A stretch of DNA of 5,730 nucleotides from Candidatus Bathyarchaeota archaeon. GTDB taxonomy: Archaea > Thermoproteota > Bathyarchaeia > Bathyarchaeales > Bathycorpusculaceae. The translations under genes were made by a program, and so were the position numbers. The notes below the pieces were generated by a model. That model saw nothing but the letters and a program-made list of their open reading frames with translations, did not search any database and was not told the DNA's origin. The stretch is from the NCBI GenBank assembly GCA_026014845.1, contig JAOZHM010000177.1, positions 1-5,730 on the forward strand. Direction: 5' to 3'. This document shows positions 1 through 4,830 of the stretch, one piece after another; positions within the stretch are counted from its first letter, which is position 1, and each line of letters starts with the position of its first letter.

Positions 1-610
1 AGCGAGGTAAAGATTGGCCAAACTTTTAAGGTAAACGTGAGTATCACTGAAGTTTTAGGACTTCAAGGCTTCGACTTCTGTCTGTCCTATAACACTACCA
101 TTCTAGACTGTTTAGAAGTGGCGGAAGGACCATTTATGGCAAGCTTCGGACCCACCCTTATAGTCAAACTAGAAATAGACGATGGGTACAACAAATCGCA
201 AGGGTGCATATGGATGGCTGTCGTAATCTACGGAAATGCATCTGCAACCGGCAGAGGAACACTAGCCACCATAACCTTCAACGCCACAGCTCCGGGAGAA
301 GGTTCATTAGACCTTCACTCCATCCTACCATACAATCCGGACGCGGTTAAACTCTCCACTTGCGATCCAAAGGCGATTAGTAACAAAGCCGTCGACGGAT
401 ACTTCAAAGTTTCATCTGATCTCTCTACCTGTTTCATCTCATCTGATCTCATTTCATCTGATTCTCGACATTGCAATAGCGGCAAGGGCCTACCGCTCTT
501 ATCCGGGGCATCCGAGATGGAACCCAAACGCAGACCTGAACGACGACAACTTAGTTAACATACTCAACATAGCCACAGCCGCGAGGCACTACGGAAAAAA
601 AGACTGCTAG
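1..610 (+). pseudogene. Cohesin-dockerin surface protein, 3' part, frameshifted
   Basis: The frame is open from base 1 with no start, so the gene begins upstream. Residues encoded by 1-410 look like a cohesin domain: a GQTFKVNVSI strand, then GFDFCLSYNTTILDC, a TLATITFNATAPGEG segment, and the typical closing strand AVDGYFKV. Cohesins bind dockerins on extracellular proteins. This frame ends at 558 in a tail that resembles nothing. From about 464 the next frame (+1) instead reads LDIAIAARAYRSYPG, then WNPNADLNDDNLVN and ILNIATAARHYGKKDC before a TAG at 608-610. That is the end of a dockerin's first repeat plus a full second repeat, with a D-x-N-x-D calcium loop. The first calcium loop is missing and is replaced by a slipped repeat. 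The simplest reading is a formerly intact cohesin-dockerin protein broken by insertion. An assembly error within the repeat, or rare recoding, cannot be excluded. Confidence 0.72.
410..466 (+). repeat. Imperfect tandem repeat inside the dockerin segment
   Basis: Three imperfect direct copies built on TTTCATCTGATCTC start at 410, 432 and 452, a period of 20-22 bases. The middle copy carries an extra TCATC, and the last has one extra T (TGATTCTC). The repeat lies between the end of the cohesin domain and the surviving LDIAIAARA of the dockerin. A normal first calcium loop would need about 24 bases between the codons for Asp-Leu (418-423) and the Leu-Asp at 464; 40 are present. The 16 surplus bases explain the +1 frame change exactly. 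Replication slippage is the likely origin. Confidence 0.75.
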
Positions 611-736
611 CAACAGAAGAGCTAGAACATACCACAAAATCCATCACGCAATTCCGATTTTACCCTTACCTATCTTAATCGCTTCTCGTAAATTGCAGGT
701 ACGCACACTAAAAGACCGGCAACACTTAAACAATCA
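595..736 (+). pseudogene. Decayed C-terminal membrane-anchor remnant
   Basis: After the dockerin stop at 608-610, recognisable coding pieces continue in changing frames. Frame 1 reads ATEELEHTTKSITQF up to about 653. Frame 3 then reads IPILPLPILIAS (651-686), and frame 2 reads IAGTHTKRPATLKQ (692-733). Joined, they give a Ser/Thr linker, a QFP-ILPLPILIAS-IAGT hydrophobic helix and a basic Lys/Arg tail, which is the layout of C-terminal anchors on archaeal surface proteins. The joins would need one base added or removed at an A run (595-601), at TTCCG (652-656) and at CGTAAATT (687-694). This is an inference from frame-hopping similarity over a short stretch. Confidence 0.4.
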
Positions 737-918
737 TATCCAGCCACCAAAGTTACCTTTGAAATAACAAAGGCTACCCCAGAGAACTCCTTGCTGCCTT
801 GAGATTAACCTTGAGCTCCCACCCCAGACACCCAAGATGAACACAAGGCCGACATAAATGGAGATGGAAAAAGCAAATACCTTTCAATCAAAACGCGTCT
901 TAAATGAGGGTTAACTAA
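611..918. other. Gene-free stretch between converging genes
   Basis: About 308 bases separate the dockerin stop from the stop of the converging minus-strand gene. No open frame here has a start, a ribosome site and a plausible protein. What is visible is coding debris: the anchor-like stretch to about 736, a short frame-2 piece reading ATKVTFEITKATPENSLLP (743-802) that I do not recognise, and the orphan dockerin loop at 815-907. A perfect 6-bp inverted repeat (CCTTTG/CAAAGG, 756-773) is present but unremarkable. I see no tRNA, promoter or clear terminator. Confidence 0.6.
815..907 (+). pseudogene. Orphan dockerin-type calcium loop remnant
   Basis: The frame open from 815 (just after a TGA at 812) to the TGA at 905 reads APTPDTQDEHK, then ADINGDGKSKYLSIKTRLK. 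ADINGDGK matches the first half of a dockerin repeat (D-x-N-x-D-G), but the positions after it are degraded: no aliphatic/Asp pair continues into a helix. No start codon or ribosome site precedes it. It may be a fragment of the broken protein upstream or of a second lost dockerin protein. It is too short to be certain. Confidence 0.4.
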
Positions 919-2397
919 CTATTCGTAGTCTTTCCCGTGGAAACTCATACAATACGGGCAAAAAGTGTAGACTCCCGGAAACTCTCTTCCGCACACGCTG
1001 CACATCTTAGTGGTTTTGAACGGATGTTCCTCGCGTCGTTCAACGCTGGGAGTTAGCACCGCAGTCTGCGCTTCTCTCTTCTTTTCACGTGTACACCACA
1101 ACGCTAATCCAATGAGGAGTACAAAACAGGCTCCAACAAGCACAGCCAGCAAAAATAGAAAAGCCAAGAGCCACTTCGGAAGTACGTATTCGACTGGTGC
1201 AGGTGGAGGAGGTGCCCAAGGCTTAATCCGCACAACTCCGTCGACAAACCTGTTGTCTTCAACATCAACCTCTCCAGGTACAACGCTCGCCTCCGCGCTT
1301 AAAGTATAGTTTCCAGGCGGCAAGCAACCCGTAGACCACATAAATACAATATTTTTGTCCTTTTGAGGAGCAAGATCTCTAACTGTGTGCGTTCCGATTA
1401 AGACAGAATCATAATAAGCATGTACATCAAAAGTTTCACCCGCGTCTCCCTCATTTCTAACAACAACTGAAACGTTAACGGTCTGACAAGGAAAAGCTTC
1501 AGTTACAGAAGGTACAACATTAATGACGGCTACGTCATGCGCAATCGCCTTCACAATCCAAAAGGTCGTGGAAACTTCCGGGCACCATGGTACCCCACCT
1601 AATGCTGGCAATGTCGTAAAAGCGTTAGCATAAACCACGCCGGCCCCGAGGCTAGCCCATTCCGGAATTAAGAGATCCTCAATAAACATCACAGTGACGC
1701 CTGGTACGATCTGTTCATCCACAAGAACAACCTGTCCCAAAGAAACGCTAAGATTATCATATACGTCAAGGATTAAAGTCGCAAACTTGTCCGTCATAGC
1801 TATGTTCTTCACCGTCAGTCTAAAGCACACATGCTCGTCTCTCATGAAACTAATCCTAGAGACGTTGTCGGCATCAACGGTCTCCACTTTAATTAGTTCA
1901 ATAATCCAGCCTACCAGAAAACTAAGATTATCATTAACCGCTACCTCAGCTATGTCTACAACGGCAACAACATTCCAAACTCCAAATACTTCTTCTTCAC
2001 GGTGACCATTTGGCCATGTTATCCTGAAACTCACGTTAGCTATGCCATCATCGTTTGTCACAGCGGTTCGTGTGAAAGACAAATTCTCGAAACGATTCAC
2101 TGGACCATGAACCTCGAAGGCGACAATTTTTCCAGGCACAGGGTCGTCTCTGTAAGTGACATATGCACGCAAAATCACCTCCTCCTGAGGTGCAAAAGCA
2201 TCACTAGACTGGTTTGGCCCTCTACCGCTATAGGGTTCTTTCTGAGTATATAGATCAATGGACCGATACATCGTGGAAGTTGGTTCTCCTTTAACATCCA
2301 AATTCAAACAATTCAAAAACATCCACTGGCACATCATTGCAACTAAACAGAAAAGAACGAACATCCTAGTAAAGGGCTTCAGTCTAAAAAAATTCAT
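919..2397 (-). CDS. Membrane-anchored MG2/CARDB-like surface protein with cytosolic zinc ribbon
   Basis: A 492-residue protein when started at the ATG at 2397. Residues 10-32 form a hydrophobic signal or anchor after a basic FRLKPFTR. Residues 40-160 look like an MG2 or Ig-like strand domain (TAVTNDDGIANVSFRI is the typical core), 162-284 resemble a CARDB-like fold, and 287-392 are a clearer CARDB domain (VNVSVVVRNEGDAGETFDV). A proline-rich linker (WAPPPPAPVEY) leads to a helix at 410-434, a charged cytoplasmic segment, and C466-x2-C469-x10-C480-x2-C483, a zinc-ribbon pattern. Several N-x-S/T sites suit an exported, glycosylated region. CARDB domains usually mediate adhesion or display. The partner and role here are unknown. 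An in-frame ATG at 2439 would add 14 residues, but GGAGGT abuts it with no spacing; the 2397 ATG has GGAGAG nine bases upstream and suits the TATA-like box. Confidence 0.8.
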   Translation of the reverse strand: MNFFRLKPFTRMFVLFCLVAMMCQWMFLNCLNLDVKGEPTSTMYRSIDLYTQKEPYSGRGPNQSSDAFAPQEEVILRAYVTYRDDPVPGKIVAFEVHGPVNRFENLSFTRTAVTNDDGIANVSFRITWPNGHREEEVFGVWNVVAVVDIAEVAVNDNLSFLVGWIIELIKVETVDADNVSRISFMRDEHVCFRLTVKNIAMTDKFATLILDVYDNLSVSLGQVVLVDEQIVPGVTVMFIEDLLIPEWASLGAGVVYANAFTTLPALGGVPWCPEVSTTFWIVKAIAHDVAVINVVPSVTEAFPCQTVNVSVVVRNEGDAGETFDVHAYYDSVLIGTHTVRDLAPQKDKNIVFMWSTGCLPPGNYTLSAEASVVPGEVDVEDNRFVDGVVRIKPWAPPPPAPVEYVLPKWLLAFLFLLAVLVGACFVLLIGLALWCTREKKREAQTAVLTPSVERREEHPFKTTKMCSVCGREFPGVYTFCPYCMSFHGKDYE

Positions 2398-2449
2398 AAA
2401 GGACAACTCTCCATGTACGAAGTTGAAATTCTCCCTCATACCTCCCTTT

Positions 2450-2457
2450 TATTTAAA
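2450..2457 (-). promoter_or_regulatory. TATA-like box for the MG2/CARDB surface gene
   Basis: The minus strand reads TTTAAATA here. An archaeal start site about 26 bases downstream would fall near 2428, after the upstream ATG at 2439 but about 30 bases before the ATG at 2397. That supports the shorter protein. Confidence 0.5.
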
Positions 2458-2510
2458 CTTGAAACCATGCTTTTAACATTCTGGAGATATATTCTATTAC
2501 CTAATTCAAG

Positions 2511-2516
2511 AAAAAA
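2511..2516 (-). terminator. Possible U-tract terminator after the small membrane gene
   Basis: The minus strand reads GAGGTTTTTTC about 52 bases beyond the stop of the 2569-2985 gene. Archaeal transcription often ends at U-tracts. It also lies before the promoter of the next minus-strand gene, a sensible place to stop. The evidence is one short run. Confidence 0.3.
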
Positions 2517-2568
2517 CCTCTATAACTCATATTCCGTAGCAGAAATATTACGGCAAATATGGAATAAA

Positions 2569-2985
2569 TTATTCATAAAATCTACTTGCTAACTCAGCAG
2601 CAACAGCCGCAAGAACCATCCATACAAAAACAGATGCTATGGCAAATAAAGAAAAAGCATATATCTCGCCTGGCGCCAGATCCGTTGCGTAAATGAGTTT
2701 AATAGTAGCGATTATACTATTGAACAGTCCGCTGATTAAGCCAACATATAAACCGTTTCTGACAGCCATAACGGGATACAACAAACCAACTACAAAGCCA
2801 GCTAACATAGGTATAGCGACGAAAACAACTAAACTATACAGCAAACCAACTACACCATACACATTCATTTCATAGAACAAAGTAGGCAGATTTACCTGAT
2901 AGGCATACGCCAGAATACATCCAATCATAACTCCAACCAAGATCGAGACAGCACGAATAGGAACAACTTGGGGCTCCTTAGCCAA
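2569..2985 (-). CDS. Small four-helix membrane protein, unknown function
   Basis: A 138-residue, strongly hydrophobic protein. Likely transmembrane helices are at about 10-29, 42-70, 76-99 and 108-131. The loops are short and glycine-rich (GVVGLLY, AGFVVGLLYPV, GLYVGLISGLFNS), and no catalytic motif is visible. This layout is common among archaeal four-helix DUF membrane proteins, but I cannot assign a family. The start is TTG at 2985: a TGA lies two codons upstream in frame, a nearby ATG at about 2992 is out of frame and stops after four codons, and GGAGGGAGATGAAGG immediately precedes the TTG. The first in-frame ATG (residue 20) would cut into helix one. It follows the DUF5752-like gene on the same strand after 149 bases with its own promoter-like box, so it is probably a separate transcript. 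Confidence 0.75.
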   Translation of the reverse strand: MAKEPQVVPIRAVSILVGVMIGCILAYAYQVNLPTLFYEMNVYGVVGLLYSLVVFVAIPMLAGFVVGLLYPVMAVRNGLYVGLISGLFNSIIATIKLIYATDLAPGEIYAFSLFAIASVFVWMVLAAVAAELASRFYE

Positions 2986-3026
2986 CCTTCATCTCCCTCC
3001 GGTAATCATAATAGAATGCCTTACAA

Positions 3027-3034
3027 GATAAAAG
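3027..3034 (-). promoter_or_regulatory. TATA-like box for the small membrane gene
   Basis: The minus strand reads CTTTTATC. A start site about 26 bases on would be near 3004, leaving a leader of about 18 bases that contains the GGAGGGAGAT ribosome-binding stretch before the TTG at 2985. The box is a moderate match. Confidence 0.4.
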
Positions 3035-3084
3035 CATTTATGGAATATTCCTCTAGAGTTATCATCTGTCCATCAAACTTGCTC

Positions 3085-3118
3085 AAAAAAACGAATTTAC
3101 CTCGACAAATTTTAAAAA
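3085..3118 (-). terminator. U-tract terminator after the Lrp-DUF5752 operon
   Basis: Downstream of the stop at 3135 the minus strand carries TTTTT (3118-3114) and TTTTTTT (3091-3085) without a strong hairpin. Two closely spaced T runs just past a stop fit archaeal U-tract termination and separate this operon from the membrane gene. Confidence 0.4.
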
Positions 3119-3134
3119 GAATCTAGCTATAAGC

Positions 3135-3464
3135 TTAAAACTTGCTGATTATTTTCTCATAGTATTTACTCAATATGTTGTAGAGTTGTTCCTTAAGTGC
3201 GGTTCCGGAATAGTTCTGGTTCCGAAGATTTTCTATTTCCCTTGCTAGTTTTTGGTCCTCTAAAGTTTCAGCTGTCCACTTTTCAAAATCCCCTCGGTAA
3301 AGGTGAAACTCTAATGACTTTACATTTACTTCGCTTATTTTATCCGTAAACTCTTTCAATGAAGTTGCACTTTCACCTGTATAGTTTCCAATGGAAGTGA
3401 AAAAGTAAAATGCTTTTTCCCTTGGGAGGGTTCTGAGGGTTCTTGAACTCATTTTTTCGTTCAA
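3135..3464 (-). CDS. DUF5752-like small protein
   Basis: A 109-residue soluble protein. Residues 18-39 (core FYFFTSIGNYTGESATSL) and 51-63 (LEFHLYRGDFEKW) resemble the conserved core of the DUF5752 family as I remember it, including the histidine and the GDFEKW block. The rest is charged helix. The family's function is not known to me. Its start lies only 13 bases after the Lrp/AsnC stop, and its AGGAG ribosome site (3475-3479) overlaps that stop codon, so the two are very likely co-transcribed and translationally linked. The TTG at 3464 is ten bases from this site. The in-frame ATG at 3452 is 22 bases away with no site of its own, so I chose TTG. Being downstream of a regulator may make it a partner or effector, but that is inference. 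Confidence 0.72.
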   Translation of the reverse strand: MNEKMSSRTLRTLPREKAFYFFTSIGNYTGESATSLKEFTDKISEVNVKSLEFHLYRGDFEKWTAETLEDQKLAREIENLRNQNYSGTALKEQLYNILSKYYEKIISKF

Positions 3465-3477
3465 CGTTTGTTTTCTC

Positions 3478-3999
3478 CTATTTATTACTTTTTTCTTTTA
3501 TAAATGCTAACTGTTTAGGGTTATTAGCTATTGAAAATCGTGTTTCCTTAAACTTTTTCGTAATCATTGACGTACGAATCCTTAAAACTCCAGGTAATGG
3601 CGCAACTGAACTTGCGATGAATTCATGTAGGCTTTCTTGGTTTTCTGCGACGACTTTTGCTATGATTAAGAGTTCTTCGGAAAGGGATGTGTAAACTTCT
3701 AGTATTTGTGGTGCTTCGCACAGTTTTTCTGCAACCTTGTCGCTTTCTTTTGGGTCTGTAAAAATGGTCATTATGGCTATGATATTTTTGGCTCCAGCCT
3801 TTTGAGCGTCTATTACGGCTGTGTATTCCTTAATGATTCCGTGTCGTTCCATTCTTTTTATTCTGTCGTAAACGGTTGAATGGGCTATTCCTAAGCTTTT
3901 ACCTATAGCTGTGTACGTCTGCCTAGCATTCTCTTGCAAAGCATTCAAAATTCTCAAGTCTGTAGCATCCAAAGCAACAGTGTTATCTTTGAATTTCAA
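3478..3999 (-). CDS. Lrp/AsnC-family transcriptional regulator
   Basis: A 173-residue protein with the standard Lrp/AsnC layout. Residues 10-65 are the winged helix-turn-helix (LDATDLRILNALQENARQ, then YTAIGKSLGIAHSTVYDRIK and a GIIKEYTAVID hinge strand). Residues 72-150 are the ligand-binding/oligomerisation domain (NIIAIMTIF, ILEVYTSLSEELLIIAKV, and a PGVLRIRTSMITKKFK strand). Such proteins form dimers and octamers that bind operator DNA and sense amino acids or other small molecules. In the ligand loop the usual T-G-x-x-D appears as T-S-L-S-E, so a typical amino-acid effector is uncertain. The start is TTG at 3999, with GGAAGG six bases upstream (4006-4011) and no ATG or GTG available before the helix-turn-helix. 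A tail of about 20 residues follows the domain. It leads the operon with the DUF5752-like gene and may act on the symmetric sites in 4100-4255. Confidence 0.92.
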   Translation of the reverse strand: MKFKDNTVALDATDLRILNALQENARQTYTAIGKSLGIAHSTVYDRIKRMERHGIIKEYTAVIDAQKAGAKNIIAIMTIFTDPKESDKVAEKLCEAPQILEVYTSLSEELLIIAKVVAENQESLHEFIASSVAPLPGVLRIRTSMITKKFKETRFSIANNPKQLAFIKEKSNK

Positions 4000-4042
4000 G
4001 ATATGCCTTCCGCCTTTCCTTAGAAGGTATATGCTTTGTGCT

Positions 4043-4051
4043 AATTATTTT
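4043..4051 (-). promoter_or_regulatory. TATA-like box for the Lrp-DUF5752 operon
   Basis: The minus strand reads AAAATAATTA within CAAAAATAATTAG. A start near 4021 would leave a leader of about 22 bases holding GGAAGG before the TTG at 3999. The spacing is right; the sequence match is moderate. Confidence 0.4.
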
Positions 4052-4108
4052 TGCTGTCGAAAAACGTACAATGTTCTCCGTTTTACCATCAAATGTTTAT
4101 TACAGGGC

Positions 4109-4131
4109 TTTTCCGTAAATTTGTCGGAAAA
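4109..4131. promoter_or_regulatory. 23-bp inverted repeat in the divergent region
   Basis: TTTTCCG (4109-4115) and CGGAAAA (4125-4131) are perfect inverted arms around nine bases (TAAATTTGT). The element lies near the middle of the region between the divergent genes. Its right half, TGTCGGAAAAAACCG (4122-4136), is echoed as TGTCGAAAAACG at 4055-4066, just upstream of the regulator's TATA-like box. It could be an operator, possibly for the adjacent Lrp/AsnC protein, or a hairpin in a leader. No protein can be assigned from sequence alone. Confidence 0.35.
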
Positions 4132-4205
4132 AACCGTTCTTACCTACAAATCTTCAATGGGGCTACTGCTATTCTACATTTTTGTGGGCTAAACTGACAA
4201 ATAAG

Positions 4206-4215
4206 TTTAAATTTA
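4206..4215 (+). promoter_or_regulatory. TATA-like box for the gene at 4275
   Basis: TTTAAATTTA is a good archaeal TATA-like sequence. Its expected start site, about 26 bases downstream, is near 4236, giving a leader of about 39 bases with a GTGAT ribosome-binding match at 4264-4268, six bases before the ATG. Confidence 0.55.
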
Positions 4216-4227
4216 TGGTCTGTATTA

Positions 4228-4252
4228 TAGAATATTATTCTAGAAGATTCTA
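4228..4252. promoter_or_regulatory. Overlapping dyads, candidate operator over the start site
   Basis: Half-sites alternate TAGAA (4228), TTCTA (4238), TAGAA (4241), TTCTA (4248). They form a perfect 15-base palindrome TAGAATATTATTCTA (4228-4242), an eight-base TTCTAGAA (4238-4245) and TAGAA-GA-TTCTA (4241-4252). The centre of the first dyad coincides with the start site predicted from the TATA-like box at 4206. In archaea, repressors commonly block there. Which protein binds is unknown; the divergent Lrp/AsnC regulator is the obvious candidate. Confidence 0.4.
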
Positions 4253-4274
4253 ACATAAGGTTCGTGATGACAAG

Positions 4275-4763
4275 ATGAAAATGCCTAAGATTCGGGAAAT
4301 CCTCAAAAGATTTGAAGATTCATGTAAGTTTCACGGTTGGAAAACCTCTGAAAAAGACGATTGGATTGAAACTGAAAGTGGATATCACAACTTTCTCTGG
4401 GCTAGGAATATTCATCCTTCATCTTTCAAGAGTATAGCCGCAAATAGGAAATGTGTTGTCCGAGAGGGCTTATCTTACCGTGTTGTTGAAGCATCCTACA
4501 CTGCTTGGCTGCTCTCGGAAGCGCCATCGGAGACCTTGGTTAAAACAATTTTTGAAAACCCAGATTTTTCTAAGAAAATGGCTCTCTACAACCTAAGCCC
4601 AGTGTTAGAAGGAAAAAACCTAGGCTTCAAACTGAACCACACAGATAGCACTATTTTCCAAGAGTTTGAAAACTTTCTTGAAAAGGAGTTGAAGGTTAAA
4701 CTCAACCCTATTCCTAACCCAGAAATTGATTCTGAAGAACGTGTAGTCACAAAGCTTGCTTGA
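4275..4763 (+). CDS. Hypothetical protein, 162 residues
   Basis: A soluble protein I do not recognise. The N-terminal 35 residues are charged (IREILKRFEDSCKFHGW, then DDWIETESGYHNFLWAR). The centre is more hydrophobic (YRVVEASYTAWLLSEAPSETLVKTIF), followed by ALYNLSPVLEGKNLGFKLN and a helix-like FQEFENFLEKELKVKL; the tail is proline- and glutamate-rich. It has no signal peptide, no membrane segment, and only two cysteines (17 and 60), which do not form a metal motif. The start at 4275 has GTGAT six bases upstream; an ATG two codons later is possible. Its own TATA-like box and a symmetric cluster over the predicted start suggest tight control, perhaps by the divergent Lrp/AsnC gene. The ordered composition and good codon structure support a real gene. 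Confidence 0.8.
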   Translation: MKMPKIREILKRFEDSCKFHGWKTSEKDDWIETESGYHNFLWARNIHPSSFKSIAANRKCVVREGLSYRVVEASYTAWLLSEAPSETLVKTIFENPDFSKKMALYNLSPVLEGKNLGFKLNHTDSTIFQEFENFLEKELKVKLNPIPNPEIDSEERVVTKLA

Positions 4764-4771
4764 CCATTGGC

Positions 4772-4779
4772 TTAAATTT
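4772..4779 (+). promoter_or_regulatory. TATA-like box for the gene at 4831
   Basis: TTAAATTT lies nine bases after the previous stop. The predicted start near 4802 leaves a leader of about 30 bases before GTG 4831 or 38 before ATG 4840. No strong ribosome site lies in that leader, so the gene may also be read from the upstream promoter. Confidence 0.35.
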
Positions 4780-4830
4780 CGGTTTTGCGTATCAAAGACT
4801 TGATAAGGGAAAAGCTTCTAAAATAACACT

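Noticed and set aside
315..527. Minus-strand frame of 70 codons with repeated SDEM/SDET
   Set aside because: Its apparent regularity comes from the tandem repeat at 410-466, and it runs antisense to a recognisable cohesin-dockerin sequence.
756..773. CCTTTG/CAAAGG inverted repeat
   Set aside because: Only six pairs with a six-base loop, no T run after it and no adjacent intact gene; expected by chance.
1010..2476. Several plus-strand open frames opposite the surface-protein gene
   Set aside because: They lie antisense to a long, domain-bearing gene, have low-complexity or unbalanced translations (Ser/Thr-rich), and lack convincing ribosome sites and known motifs.
3042..3051. Palindrome GGAATATTCC upstream of the small membrane gene
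   Set aside because: Ten bases, A/T-rich core, single occurrence; it lies just upstream of the TATA-like box but nothing further supports an operator.
3443..4192. Plus-strand frames opposite the Lrp/AsnC gene and its upstream region
   Set aside because: They are antisense to a confident regulator gene; the translations have no family resemblance.
4264..4270. GTGATGA, a match to the C box of archaeal C/D guide RNAs
   Set aside because: No D box at a suitable distance and no internal C'/D' pair; it is better explained as the ribosome-binding site of the gene at 4275.
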